The notes: generated by a model from the letters alone, not told the origin. Shown: positions 25,759 through 34,871, numbered from the stretch's first letter. The stretch: 53,404 bases of DNA from CAG-791 sp002392385 (GCA_946616295.1 CAMOIU010000011.1:1-53404); one strand, 5' to 3'. Numbers and translations: made by a program.

Positions 25759-26417
25759 TCTCCTGTTCCTATGGCATACCGGTCAATGGCTTCGGACGGA
25801 TCATAGTAGAGCCTGTCGTCCGCCGTGAGCCGCATCTCCCCGTTCTCCGCATCGACGATATTGATCACGCAGTTGTAGGGCACGCGTCCGTGGTAGAAAT
25901 CCTGCGGGTCCTCATAGAGGCAGTTGAGCATGGCGCGGAGGGCGAACCCGTGCATGCTGACCAGATAGGTCTTCCCGTCGTCCCGGGCTGTGAGCTCCCT
26001 GAGAAAAGCCTGGGTCCTCTCCACCACCTGCAGGGTGTTCTCGCCGCCCTCCGGGGCCTGCATATGCCAGGGATCATGGAAGAGATAATGCAGGTGGTCC
26101 GGATCGACCTCGCCGGCCGCCGGATCTATGCGCCGGCCGTCCAGCACGCCCATGCCCAGCTCCCGCAGACGGTCGTCGGTGCGGATCGGGATACCCTCGT
26201 TGCCGCTCTCCCTGAGCAGGATCTCGGCCGTTCTCACCGCCCTCTGCAGAGGACTGGAATAGCAGGCGTCGAAGTGCACCTTCTCCCTGCCCAAGGCCCT
26301 GCCGGTCTCCTCGGCCAGTCTGACCCCCAGGGCGTTGAGCGGCTCGTCCACCCAGCCCTGCAGCCTTCCCTCTTCGTTCAGTCTGGTCTCTCCGTGTCTG
26401 ATGATGTAGATTCTCAT
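25755..26417 (-). CDS. Histidine phosphatase family protein (phosphoglycerate mutase-like)
   Basis: 220 residues with the RHG phosphohistidine motif at the start (IYIIRHGETRLNEEGRLQGW), CYSSPLQRAVRTAEIL and the second His in LVSMHGFALRAM. Likely a cofactor-independent phosphatase (PhoE/CobC-like) rather than a mutase. ATG at 26417 was chosen because the family begins exactly there and AGGAAGG precedes it. It lies 46 bases after metH and is coupled to the SDR gene. The substrate is unknown. Confidence 0.9.
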   Translation of the reverse strand: MRIYIIRHGETRLNEEGRLQGWVDEPLNALGVRLAEETGRALGREKVHFDACYSSPLQRAVRTAEILLRESGNEGIPIRTDDRLRELGMGVLDGRRIDPAAGEVDPDHLHYLFHDPWHMQAPEGGENTLQVVERTQAFLRELTARDDGKTYLVSMHGFALRAMLNCLYEDPQDFYHGRVPYNCVINIVDAENGEMRLTADDRLYYDPSEAIDRYAIGTGE

Positions 26418-26463
26418 TCTGTCCTTCCTGCCGGACATCCTGTCCGGTATCCGCAATGCTCCC

Positions 26464-28899
26464 TCAATAGCCGAAAACGCTGTCCGCGTACCGCACGGTG
26501 GCCATGGCGTCCCGGGCGTAGCAGTCCGCGCCTATGGCGTCCGCGTATTCCTGGGTCAGCACCGCGCCGCCCACCACGACCCTGGTGTCCGGCTTGCGCT
26601 CTCTGAGCAGGCGGATGGTCTCCTCCATGCTCACCACGGTGGTCGTCATCAGGGCGCTCAGGCCCACCAGGCGCACGTCCCGCTCCAGGGCCGTGTCCAC
26701 GATGACCTCCGGGGCCACGTCCTTGCCCAGATCCACCACCTCATAACCGTAATTCTCCAGCATGACCTTGACGATATTCTTGCCGATGTCGTGAATATCC
26801 CCCTTGACGGTGGCGAGGATGACAGTCCCCCGGCTCTCCCGGGGCTGGTCCGCCATGCTCTCCCTGACCACGTCAAAAGCGGCTCTGGCCGCGTCCGCGC
26901 TCATCAGAAGCTGGGGCAGGAAGAGGGTCCCCTCTTCAAAGCCCCTGCCGACCCGGTCCAGGGCGGGGATCAGTTCCTTTTCGATCAGGTCAAGGCCCGG
27001 CATGGTCCGCAGGCCTTCCTGCGCGGCTTCCCGGGCGGGCCCCACCAGGCCGCGCTCGATGCAGGTGCCCAGACTGCCCGCCGCCTGTCCGGCCTGGTTG
27101 CCGGCAGGGACGGCCGTCCCCGCGGTGCCGGCGGACGCCTGTCCGTAGACCGCTTCGGGGGCGTTGGCATAGGCCGCGATATAGTCTGCGCACTGGGGAT
27201 CCTGGTCAGACAGGGCGCAGAAAGCCCTGTAGGACCGCATCATCTCCTCGCTGCAGGGGTTCATGATGGCGCAGGACAGGCCGCTGTACATGGCCATGGT
27301 GAGAAAATGCGCGTTGATCAGCTCCCGCCTGGGCAGACCGAAGGATATATTGGAGACGCCCAGGATGGTATGGCCGCCCAGCTCGTCCCGCACCCGCCGC
27401 ACTGTCTCCAGTGTGGTCATGGCGGACCGGGTGTCGCTGGAGATCGTCATGGCCAGGGCATCGATCACCACATCCTTCCTGTCGATGCCGTATGCCTGCG
27501 CCGCCTCGTAGATCCTGCGGGCAATGGCCACACGGCCGTCCGCCGTGTCCGGGATCCCGCTTTCATCCAGGCACAGGCCCACCACCACGGCCCCGTAGCG
27601 GGCAGCGATGGGCAGAACGGTCTCCAGGACCTCCTTCTTGCCGTTGACGGAATTCAGCAGGGGCTTGCCGCTGCAATAACGCAGGCCCCTCTCTATGGCC
27701 GCCGGATCGGAGGAATCGATCTGCAGGGGCAGGGCCGTGACGCTCTGCAGCTCCCGCACCACTCTCTCCATGAGGGCCGGCTCGTCGATCTCCGGCAGGC
27801 CCACGTTCACATCCAGGACATGGGCGCCGGCATCCTCCTGACGCAGGCCCTCCCCCAGGATATAGTCGATGTCTCCGTCCCGCAGGGCCTGCTTGAAGCG
27901 CTTTTTGCCAGTGGGATTGATCCTCTCCCCGATGATCACCGGCCTGCCGCCGATCTCCACAGCGCGGGAGAAGGAGGAGACCACCGTCCTGTCCTTGGGC
28001 GTCTGGGCCGCGAAGGGGATCCCCTCCCGCACACGGCCGATCATGTCCGACAGGTAGTCCGGGGTCGTGCCGCAGCAGCCGCCCAGCACCTGCACGCCGC
28101 AGGCGGCGATCTCCGTCATGGCAAGGGCCCACTCCCCGGCGTCCATGTCATAGACGGTGCGGCCGCCCTCTTCCCTGGGCAGGCCCGCGTTGGGATTCAC
28201 GACCACCGGCACGGAGGCCGCGGCCGCCAGGCGCTTCACGATGGGCAGCATCTGGCGCGGTCCCAGGCTGCAGTTGACACCCAGGGCGTCCACCCGCAGA
28301 CCCTCCAGGAGCGCCGTGACGCTCTCCGGCGTGCCGCCCGTCAGAAGCTTGCCCTTCTCATCGTATACGGTGGTCACGACCACCGGCAGATCACAGTTCT
28401 CATGGGCCGCCAGAACGGCGGCCTTGGCCTCGAAGCTGTCGTTCATGGTCTCGATAAGGACCAGGTCGGCGCCTGCCCGGGCACCGGCCCGCACCACTTC
28501 GGCGAACAGGGAGACCGCCTCCTCAAAAGGAAGGTCCCCCAGAGGGGACAGAAGCCTGCCTGTGGGACCTATATCCAGCGCGATATATATGTCTCTCTCT
28601 GTGCCGCTCTCACGGCAGACATTGTCACGGGCCTCCCGGGCGATCCGGACACCGGCCTCCGTGATCTCCGCCAGATTGTCCGGATATTTGAGCCGGTTGG
28701 CGCCGAAAGTATTGGTGTTGATGATATCGCAGCCGGCCCGCATGTAGGCCTCGTGGATCTCCCGGATCCGGTCCGGATACCGCAGGTTCCATGTCTCGGG
28801 AAGCTCGCCTCCCACAAGTCCGCGGGCCTGCAGCAGGGTCCCCATGCCGCCGTCCCAGAACAGCCACTCCTGTCCCAGCCGTTGTCTGAAATCCTTCAT
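26464..28899 (-). CDS. metH: Cobalamin-dependent methionine synthase lacking activation domain
   Basis: 811 residues. Homocysteine-binding domain (about 1-300): WDGGMGTLLQARG, with Zn ligands in GVNCSLGP and GGCCGTTPDYL. Pterin-binding domain (about 310-580): IGERINPTGKKRFK, DVNVGLPEIDE, QIDSSDPAAIERGL. Cap and B12 domain (about 620-811): VKGDIHDIGKNIV with the DxHxxG cobalt ligand. The C-terminal SAM activation domain of ~1,200-residue MetH is absent and is supplied by the separate gene just upstream. A Gly/Ala-rich insert sits before the cap. AGAGGAG precedes the ATG at 28899. Confidence 0.96.
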   Translation of the reverse strand: MKDFRQRLGQEWLFWDGGMGTLLQARGLVGGELPETWNLRYPDRIREIHEAYMRAGCDIINTNTFGANRLKYPDNLAEITEAGVRIAREARDNVCRESGTERDIYIALDIGPTGRLLSPLGDLPFEEAVSLFAEVVRAGARAGADLVLIETMNDSFEAKAAVLAAHENCDLPVVVTTVYDEKGKLLTGGTPESVTALLEGLRVDALGVNCSLGPRQMLPIVKRLAAAASVPVVVNPNAGLPREEGGRTVYDMDAGEWALAMTEIAACGVQVLGGCCGTTPDYLSDMIGRVREGIPFAAQTPKDRTVVSSFSRAVEIGGRPVIIGERINPTGKKRFKQALRDGDIDYILGEGLRQEDAGAHVLDVNVGLPEIDEPALMERVVRELQSVTALPLQIDSSDPAAIERGLRYCSGKPLLNSVNGKKEVLETVLPIAARYGAVVVGLCLDESGIPDTADGRVAIARRIYEAAQAYGIDRKDVVIDALAMTISSDTRSAMTTLETVRRVRDELGGHTILGVSNISFGLPRRELINAHFLTMAMYSGLSCAIMNPCSEEMMRSYRAFCALSDQDPQCADYIAAYANAPEAVYGQASAGTAGTAVPAGNQAGQAAGSLGTCIERGLVGPAREAAQEGLRTMPGLDLIEKELIPALDRVGRGFEEGTLFLPQLLMSADAARAAFDVVRESMADQPRESRGTVILATVKGDIHDIGKNIVKVMLENYGYEVVDLGKDVAPEVIVDTALERDVRLVGLSALMTTTVVSMEETIRLLRERKPDTRVVVGGAVLTQEYADAIGADCYARDAMATVRYADSVFGY

Positions 28900-28937
28900 C
28901 TGACTCCTCTCCCGCCTCGTTGTAAAAACCGCACTGC

Positions 28938-29582
28938 TCAGACCTCTCTCCGAAAGGCGCATCCCCTGGCCATACAGGCAGAGCAGTCATGGACCTCCTC
29001 TGTGTGCACCGGGGACAGGCCGATCACGGCCGTGACCGATTTTGTGGGGACCATGAGCAGAGACTCCGTCAGCGTCACGCCGATGGCGGAGGACATATGC
29101 AGGAGCCTCTCAAAATCTCTCTGATGCTCCAGGGCAAAATCCCCGTAACCGGGAGAAAACCGCGGCCGCAGCACAAGCCCTTCCGCCTCTGCCTTCTGCC
29201 GCAGTTCTTCCTGAAAAGCATCACATACCGCTTCGATCATGGCGGCCTGGGCCGCCTGCATCACAGCGCCGTCGGCAGGGCTCCGGACCATGGCCCGCCG
29301 GACCAGGATGTCCGCCTCCGGTCCCAGGGTCGCCGCCATCAGATAGGCCTCCCGGCATCCCTGCAGGTTGCGGCACAGGCCGCGGCTCTCCGCCTCCATG
29401 CCGCCGATCTGCACATTGGCGTCGTCCCACACCATGACCGACAGGCGCAGGGCCGTCGTGCGGGGCCGGATCCGCTCCTTCAGCAGCGCCTCCGCCTCCC
29501 CGATCTTCCGGAGGATATCCTCCTCCGGCTGCACCTTCCGGTAACCCAGATAGCGGATCACCTCACTGGTCGGTATTTCCAT
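28938..29582 (-). CDS. Methionine synthase reactivation (SAM-binding) domain protein
   Basis: 214 residues. Matches the MetH activation domain (Pfam Met_synt_B12): N-terminal IRYLGYRKVQPEED, and the hallmark RFSPGYGDFALEHQ near residue 155, then MVPTKSVTAVIGLSP. A C-terminal CSACMARGC is an extra Cys cluster. It should reductively methylate inactive cob(II)alamin on the split MetH encoded 38 bases downstream. This split form is known in some Clostridia and Thermotogae. Confidence 0.93.
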   Translation of the reverse strand: MEIPTSEVIRYLGYRKVQPEEDILRKIGEAEALLKERIRPRTTALRLSVMVWDDANVQIGGMEAESRGLCRNLQGCREAYLMAATLGPEADILVRRAMVRSPADGAVMQAAQAAMIEAVCDAFQEELRQKAEAEGLVLRPRFSPGYGDFALEHQRDFERLLHMSSAIGVTLTESLLMVPTKSVTAVIGLSPVHTEEVHDCSACMARGCAFRREV

Positions 29583-29594
29583 CTTTTCCCCCGT

Positions 29595-30464
29595 TTACAG
29601 GTCTCCGCCCAGCATGGACGAGACATTGGCCCGGATGCCCGCGGCCACTTCCGGATAGTTCATGGTGTAGACGTGGATATGCTTCACCCCGTTGGCGATG
29701 AGGTCCACGATCTGCTCGCTGGCATAGACGATCCCCGCCTGCTTCATGGCCGCGGGATGATCGCCGAAATGGTCCACGATGGCCCGGAAGCGCTCGGGCA
29801 CGTTGGTGCCGGACATCTGCACGCTGCGCCCCAGCTGCTGCGGCTTGGTGATGGGCATGATCCCGGCCAGCACCGGCACCGTGATGCCCGCCTCGCGGAT
29901 CCGGTAGAGGAAGTTGTAAAGGATATTGTTGTCGAAGAACATCTGCGTCGTGAGAAAATCGCAGCCGGCCTCCACCTTCTCCTTCAGGTGCCGGATATCG
30001 TCCGCCTTGTGTTCGCATTCGATATGCCCTTCCGGATAGCAGGCGCCGCCGATACAGAAATCTCCCTGTTCCCGGATATCTCTGATCAGCTCGCCGGCGT
30101 ACATATAATCATGGGCGGTGCGGCCTTCCTTGGGGATATCTCCCCGCAGGGCCATGATGTTCTCGATGCCCCGTGCCTTATAGGCCGCGATCATGCCCGC
30201 CACATGCTCCCTGGTGGAAGAGACACAGGTCAGGTGCGGCAGGACCTCCACGCCGTACTTGGTGTGCAGATCTGTCGTCAGGTCCAGGGTATACTGACTG
30301 GTCCCGCCGCCGGCACCGTAGGTGATGCTCATAAAATCCGGTCCCAGCGCCGCGATCTCGCGGGCAGCCGACTCCACGGCATCGTAGCTGAGGGCCTTTT
30401 TAGGCGGGAACACCTCAAAGGACAGGGTCACCCTGTCCTCCTTCAGAATATCAGAGATTCTCAC
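29595..30464 (-). CDS. metF: 5,10-methylenetetrahydrofolate reductase
   Basis: 289-residue TIM-barrel flavoenzyme making 5-methyl-THF for MetH. Shows LSFEVFPPKK (catalytic Glu region), SITYGAGGGTSQ, LPHLTCVSSTREH, IMALRGDIP, CIGGACYPEGH and CDFLTTQMFFDN. It heads the run metF, activation domain, metH (gaps of 12 and 38 bases), so methyl supply, synthase and repair are one operon. No SAM or cobalamin riboswitch was seen between it and the cupin gene. Confidence 0.96.
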   Translation of the reverse strand: MRISDILKEDRVTLSFEVFPPKKALSYDAVESAAREIAALGPDFMSITYGAGGGTSQYTLDLTTDLHTKYGVEVLPHLTCVSSTREHVAGMIAAYKARGIENIMALRGDIPKEGRTAHDYMYAGELIRDIREQGDFCIGGACYPEGHIECEHKADDIRHLKEKVEAGCDFLTTQMFFDNNILYNFLYRIREAGITVPVLAGIMPITKPQQLGRSVQMSGTNVPERFRAIVDHFGDHPAAMKQAGIVYASEQIVDLIANGVKHIHVYTMNYPEVAAGIRANVSSMLGGDL

Positions 30465-30501
30465 AACACTCCTCCTCTCCTTCTATCCTGTCTTTCTGCG
30501 G

Positions 30502-30840
30502 TCAGTCCTCCACGAAATCCTCCCGGTAAGGGTTGAAGATGTCCAGCAGGACGCCGGCTTCCAGACAGATGCAGCCGTGCTCCACGCCGTTGGTCTTGAG
30601 GAGGGTGTCGCCCTCTTTGACCACGTGGTCCTCACCGTCAATGGTGAAAGCAAAGGATCCGCTCTTCACATAGGTGATCTGGGTGTGGGGGTGGCTGTGA
30701 AGAGCGCCCACGGCTCCCTTCTCGAAGGTATTCTCCACCACCATGAGATCATCCGAATAAGCAAGAACGCGCCTCACGACGCCGCCGCCCATGTTCTGCG
30801 GTTCAATGTCCTCGTAGTATACCCATCTCTGTCCCTTCAT
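30502..30840 (-). CDS. Cupin domain protein
   Basis: 112 residues forming a single cupin barrel: ALHSHPHTQITYVKSGSFAF (motif 1, His ligands) and VKEGDTLLKTNGVEHGCICLEAG (motif 2, His). Such small cupins bind a metal and often act on carbohydrates or as sensors; no specific role is assigned. ATG at 30840 follows GGAGAG. The 37-base gap to metF allows cotranscription. Confidence 0.85.
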   Translation of the reverse strand: MKGQRWVYYEDIEPQNMGGGVVRRVLAYSDDLMVVENTFEKGAVGALHSHPHTQITYVKSGSFAFTIDGEDHVVKEGDTLLKTNGVEHGCICLEAGVLLDIFNPYREDFVED

Positions 30841-31084
30841 AAGGCTCTCCTCTCTTGCATCGAGGCCACGACAGGCCTTGCCTCCTTCTGTCATTGCTTG
30901 CTGCCGTCGGAAAGGGTCCTGTCTCAGCAGTTTTCCGGCTCCTTCTATTGTACGGGAGCGATAAAAAATAGTCCAGCGCTCATTCCGTCTCCGGCATTCG
31001 GAAAGACCCGCCCCGCAGGCCGGGCCCTTCCGGAGGAGCTGCAGCTGCAGGAAGGGAAAGAGGCGAGGTTTTCCGATTATTACG

Positions 31085-31112
31085 TTGCGGATCAGTAAAA
31101 GCATGTTAGAAT
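31085..31112 (+). promoter_or_regulatory. Putative promoter of the glycosidase gene
   Basis: TTGCGG (31085-31090) and TAGAAT (31107-31112) are 16 bases apart. The rest of the 317-base gap 30841-31157 is GC-rich and holds no recognisable gene. Confidence 0.45.
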
Positions 31113-31157
31113 GTTCGGAGAACATGCCGCCGCGCGCGGCTTATTTCGGAGGTACGC

Positions 31158-32801
31158 ATGGCACTCATCAGTATCATCAAGGACTTTCACCCGCTTAACT
31201 GTGCGAAGCTGCTCGACAGAGCGGCCGACCTGGCTCCCTCGCTGCGCCACACGATCGTGGAGCCGGTGGGAGGCTTTGTCCTGAAAGAAAGATACAGTCC
31301 GGAGCGGGATGAGATCGTGCTCCACAAGGCACACCATCTCGCCATGGGCAAGGGGCAGAATCTCTGCCTCGATTTCGGCACCCACGTGGTCGGCTATCCG
31401 ACCCTGCACCTGTCTTATACCGGCAGCCACCCGGACGCGCCGGCCTTCCTCAAGCTCAAGTTCGCGGAGACGATCGAAGAGCTCAGTGAGAATTCCGGCG
31501 ATTACAAGGGCTGGGTCTCCTCCAGCTGGATCCAGGAGGAGTATGTCCACGTCGACGTGCTGCCCGCGGAGATCGCCCTGCCCCGCCGCTACGCCTTCCG
31601 CTACCTGAAGATCACGATGATGGACACCTCGCCCAAATACAAGCTGATCGTGAAGCACGCCGAGTGCCGCACCGAATCCAGTGCGGACTGGAGCAAGGTC
31701 CCGCAGCGCACCAGCGGCGACGCGCAGCTCGACCGGATCCGCGACGTCTGCCTCCGCACCCTGGCCAACTGCATGCAGGACGTCTTCGAGGACGGCCCCA
31801 AGCGCGACCGGCGCCTCTGGATGGGCGACCTGCGTCTCCAGGCGCTGACCAATTCTGTCTCCTTTAAGAATTACGATCTGGTCAAGCGGTGCCTCTACCT
31901 CTTCGCCGGGAGCCGGTTCCCGGACGGCCGTGTGAGCGCTGCCGTCTTCACCCAGCCTGCGGTGGAAGCGGACGACACCTGGCTCTTCGACTACTCCCTC
32001 CTATTCACCATCGCGCTTGACGACTACCTCCGCGAGACCGGCGACGAGGAGGCCCTCTGCGACCTCTACGACGTCGCCATGGAGCAGATCGACCTCGCTC
32101 TCGCCTACTGCGGCCCCGACCACCTTCTGAACGACACCGCCTGCGACGCCGCCTTCATCGACTGGACCGAGGGCCTCGACAAGCACGCCGCCGCCCAGGC
32201 CGTCCTCATCTGCGCCATCCGCAGCGCCCGCCGCCTGGCCCGCCGCAAGAACGACCCCGCCCGGGACACCCGCCTCGCCGAACAGGAAGAAGCACTTAAA
32301 AAAGCCGCTCTCGCGGCCTTCTGGGATACAGAACGCAGATGCTTCGTCTCCGGAGCTCACACAGCTCTCACAGGGGACGGTTCTGTGTGTGAGGACCCCG
32401 CCGGTGACAGCCGTCACACAGGGGACGGTTCCCTGTGCGGCCAGATCTCCGTCGCCTCGCAGGTATGGATGACGCTGGCGGATATCCTCCCTCCCGAGGA
32501 TGCCCGCGCCCTCATGAAGCACGCGCTGGAGCTCGGCAGCGATTATCCCATGATGACGCCCTACATGCACCACTATTATGTGATGGCCCTGCTGCGGACC
32601 GGCCTCCGCGAACAGGCCCTGCAGCACATCCGCGACTACTGGGGCAGCATGATCGAGGCCGGCGCCGACACCTTCTGGGAAGCCTGGGATCCTTCCGATC
32701 CCGGCACCTCCCCCTACGGCGGCCGCGTCATCAACAGCTACTGCCACGCCTGGAGCTGCACGCCGGCCTACATCATGGAGGAGATGGGCCTGCTCAGCTG
32801 A
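31158..32801 (+). CDS. Six-hairpin glycosidase, alpha-L-rhamnosidase-like (GH78-type)
   Basis: 547 residues. The (alpha/alpha)6 catalytic region runs from FEDGPKRDRRLWMGDL (a GH78-like signature) through DTWLFDYSLLFTIALDDYL and DWTEGLDKHAAAQAV to GADTFWEAWDP and the C-terminal SYCHAWSCTPAYIM. The N-terminal ~190 residues form the preceding beta-sandwich. It is shorter than typical ~900-residue GH78 enzymes. No signal peptide, so intracellular. A 28-codon in-frame stretch (32355-32438) consists of REP-like repeat. Substrate specificity is inferred only from the family. Confidence 0.8.
   Translation: MALISIIKDFHPLNCAKLLDRAADLAPSLRHTIVEPVGGFVLKERYSPERDEIVLHKAHHLAMGKGQNLCLDFGTHVVGYPTLHLSYTGSHPDAPAFLKLKFAETIEELSENSGDYKGWVSSSWIQEEYVHVDVLPAEIALPRRYAFRYLKITMMDTSPKYKLIVKHAECRTESSADWSKVPQRTSGDAQLDRIRDVCLRTLANCMQDVFEDGPKRDRRLWMGDLRLQALTNSVSFKNYDLVKRCLYLFAGSRFPDGRVSAAVFTQPAVEADDTWLFDYSLLFTIALDDYLRETGDEEALCDLYDVAMEQIDLALAYCGPDHLLNDTACDAAFIDWTEGLDKHAAAQAVLICAIRSARRLARRKNDPARDTRLAEQEEALKKAALAAFWDTERRCFVSGAHTALTGDGSVCEDPAGDSRHTGDGSLCGQISVASQVWMTLADILPPEDARALMKHALELGSDYPMMTPYMHHYYVMALLRTGLREQALQHIRDYWGSMIEAGADTFWEAWDPSDPGTSPYGGRVINSYCHAWSCTPAYIMEEMGLLS
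32355..32438 (+). repeat. REP-like element pair inserted in frame within the glycosidase
   Basis: Two GGGGACGGTTC units lie in 84 bases that read as AHTALTGDGSVCEDP to HTGDGSLC between FVSG and GQISVASQVW, residues that would otherwise adjoin. The length is a multiple of three and no stop is created. Confidence 0.8.
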
Positions 32802-32807
32802 CTCTCT

Positions 32808-32876
32808 CACAGCTCTCACAGGGGACGGTTCTCTGTGTGAGACCCTGTGAGAGGCCCTGTGGGAGCCCTGTGTGAA
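32808..32876. repeat. REP-like element between convergent genes
   Basis: CTCACAGGGGACGGTTCTCTGTGTGAG forms an imperfect palindrome between the glycosidase stop and the HD-hydrolase, followed by partial CCCTGTG units. It may serve as a bidirectional terminator. It supplies the stop codon and last ~18 codons of the HD gene. Confidence 0.75.
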
Positions 32877-33469
32877 TTCAGGATCTCCATGGTCTTCTCG
32901 AAGAGGATGCGGGAGCCGGCCCGTGTGCCGGACTGGCGGGCATAGACCTGGGAATAGGTCACGCCGTGTTCCAGCCAGTCGCCGCCTCCGTTGGAGTCGT
33001 TGAGGAGGAGGGGCTGGAAATTGTCCATGGCGCGGGCGAAGCGGGCCTCCGGGGTAAGGCCCTCCTCGAATTCGTCAAACAGGGCGCGAAGTTCCCGGCC
33101 CTGGTCTTCGGGCAGGAGGCCGAACAATCTGTCGGCCGCCCGTTCTTCCCGCTCCTTCTGGGTCTTCTTGCCCTCCTCGTCGTAGGCGTAGGTGTCCCCG
33201 GCGTCGATCTCCACCACATCGTGGATCAGGCACATGAGCATGGTTTTGGCCAGATCGAAGGGCTCGTCGGCATACTCCCGGAGGAGGTAGGCCATGATGG
33301 CCATATGCCATGCGTGCTCCGCGTCATTTTCCTTGCGCCCGTGGCCGGTCAGGGATGTCTGGCGGAAGATGTTCTTCTCCTTGTCCAGCTCCAGGGCAAA
33401 AGCGATCTGTCTGTCAAGGCGGTCTCTCATCTGGTGGTCCATATCTGCAGGTCTCTGCCCACTGTTCAC
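32816..33469 (-). CDS. HD-domain hydrolase (YfbR/HDDC2-like phosphohydrolase)
   Basis: 217 residues. HD metal motifs: ENDAEHAWHMAIMAYLL, CLIHDVVEIDAGD and a later Asp. The pattern matches HD_3/YfbR-type nucleotidases, which dephosphorylate nucleoside monophosphates. The GTG at 33469 is kept as start because AAGGGAG precedes it by 7 bases; ATG at 33442 is an alternative. The tail after MEILNS (HRAPTGPLTGSHTENRPL) is encoded by REP-like repeat, so the native C-terminus was replaced. Confidence 0.85.
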   Translation of the reverse strand: MNSGQRPADMDHQMRDRLDRQIAFALELDKEKNIFRQTSLTGHGRKENDAEHAWHMAIMAYLLREYADEPFDLAKTMLMCLIHDVVEIDAGDTYAYDEEGKKTQKEREERAADRLFGLLPEDQGRELRALFDEFEEGLTPEARFARAMDNFQPLLLNDSNGGGDWLEHGVTYSQVYARQSGTRAGSRILFEKTMEILNSHRAPTGPLTGSHTENRPL

Positions 33470-33527
33470 AGTTTTTCTCCCTTACAGGACTTATGAGGGG
33501 GGATGGTTCCCCCCTCGTAAATACAGG

Positions 33528-34496
33528 TCACTTGTTCACGACATTGATCGGTGTTCCCGCGAGGAAGGCACGAATGTTGTCCGCGGTGATGTCCATGATG
33601 CGCTGGCGGGCTGCCTGTGCCGCCCAGGAGATGTGGGGGGTGATCAGGCAGTTCTTCGCGGTCAGAAGCGGGTTGTCGCCCCTGATGGGCTCGGTGGAGA
33701 CCACGTCGAGGCCGGCGGCGTAGATCTTTCCGCTGTTAAGGGCGTCCGCCAGATCCTGCTCCACAACCAGTTGGCCGCGGCTGTTGTTGATCAGGATGAC
33801 ACCGTCCTTCATCTTGGCGATGTTGTCCCTGTTGATCAGGCCTTCTGTCTCCGGGAAGAGGGGGCAGTGAAGGAAGATCACATCCGCCTCGGAGAAAAGG
33901 GTATCCTGGTCGACATAGGCGTCGGCGATGGCCCTGCCGCTCTCGTTGGGATACTTGTCGCTGACGATGACGCGCATGTCCATGGCCTTCAGGATCCTGC
34001 CGGTGGCCTGGCCGATCCGGCCGAAACCGATGATGCCGGCGGTCTTTCCGTGGAGCTCGATCATGGGATAGTCCCAGAAGCACCAGTCGTCGTTGTGCTC
34101 CCAGCGGCCTTCCTTGACGGCCTGGTCATGGGCGCCGTAGTGGGCGCAGATCTCCAGGAGGAGGCCGACGGCGTACTGGCCGACGATCTGCGTCCCGTAG
34201 GTGGGGACGTTGAGGACTGCGATCCCCTTCTCCTTAGCATAATTGTAATCCACCACGTTGTAGCCGGTGGCAAGGACGGCGACTGCCTTCAGGTCCGGGC
34301 AGCGGTCCATGATCTGCGCGGAGATCGGTGTCTTGTTGATGACCGCGATATCAGCGCCCTGCAGCCGCTCCGCGATGAGGGGGGACTCTTCATAGGAGGT
34401 CCTGTCATATACCACAACTTCCCCGAACGCCTCCAGCGGGGCCCAGGAGAGATCTCCCGGATTCTCTGTATATCCATCCAATACTACGATCTTCAT
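33528..34496 (-). CDS. D-isomer-specific 2-hydroxyacid dehydrogenase
   Basis: 322 residues. NAD-binding GFGRIGQATG, then catalytic Arg in NNSRGQLV, Glu in VVSTEPIRG and His in TPHISWAA. Overall it resembles glycerate/hydroxypyruvate or D-lactate-type dehydrogenases (the NYAKEKGIAVLNVPTYGT region is typical). ATG at 34496 has GAGG 7 bases upstream. It follows a truncated dicarboxylate carrier gene by 16 bases, so it may once have served an organic-acid operon. Confidence 0.92.
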   Translation of the reverse strand: MKIVVLDGYTENPGDLSWAPLEAFGEVVVYDRTSYEESPLIAERLQGADIAVINKTPISAQIMDRCPDLKAVAVLATGYNVVDYNYAKEKGIAVLNVPTYGTQIVGQYAVGLLLEICAHYGAHDQAVKEGRWEHNDDWCFWDYPMIELHGKTAGIIGFGRIGQATGRILKAMDMRVIVSDKYPNESGRAIADAYVDQDTLFSEADVIFLHCPLFPETEGLINRDNIAKMKDGVILINNSRGQLVVEQDLADALNSGKIYAAGLDVVSTEPIRGDNPLLTAKNCLITPHISWAAQAARQRIMDITADNIRAFLAGTPINVVNK

Positions 34497-34512
34497 CACG
34501 ATACCTCACTCT

Positions 34513-34668
34513 TTATGATGCCGCGCGGAGGACGGTCCCGTGCGCGGTGTGTCTGTAGGCGAGAGCGGCGGCAGAAGCGATGGCCAGCACGCCGACATTG
34601 ACTTTTCTCGCGAAACCGATGATGACGACTGCTACAAGAATTATAAGAGAAATTAACCCGATATCCAT
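34513..34668 (-). pseudogene. N-terminal fragment of a MatC-type dicarboxylate carrier
   Basis: A strong GGGGAGGAG site and ATG at 34668 start 51 codons: MDIGLISLIILVAVVIIGFA, then RKVNVGVLAIASAAALA, typical of the MatC N-terminal domain (first membrane helix and cytoplasmic turn). The sequence then leaves homology and stops after RHTAHGTVLRAAS. The rest of the ~430-residue transporter is missing, so this is a deletion remnant. Confidence 0.65.
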
Positions 34669-34687
34669 TATACTACTCCTCCCCTTT

Positions 34688-34840
34688 TCAGTCTTCTCTG
34701 TAAACGCTGATTTCCACAAGATTGCCGTCGGGATCCCTGAGGTAGACGCTGTCGATGGGACCCATGGCGCCGGTCCTCTTCACGATCCCCAGCTCGACCG
34801 GATAGCCCTTGATGTCGTCCTTCTGTTTATCACATCCCTC
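34688..34840 (-). pseudogene. C-terminal fragment of a glyoxalase/VOC-family protein
   Basis: The minus strand reads without a start codon as KGYPVELGIVKRTGAMGP, then SVYLRDPDGNLVEIS and VYRED-stop. LRDPDGNLVEIS is the classic C-terminal VOC motif with its metal-binding Glu. An in-frame TAA lies just upstream. Only about 50 residues of a ~130-residue protein remain. It abuts the MatC fragment. Confidence 0.7.
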
Positions 34841-34871
34841 TTAGTTTTGCCCATTAATATGTGTTTTCAGT

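Noticed and set aside
26791..29124. 777-codon open frame opposite metH
   Set aside because: Same shadow effect; low-complexity translation, no RBS, and metH on the other strand is certain.
30465..30840. SAM or cobalamin riboswitch before metF-metH
   Set aside because: The gap between cupin and metF is only 37 bases, and no riboswitch motif was seen upstream of the cupin.
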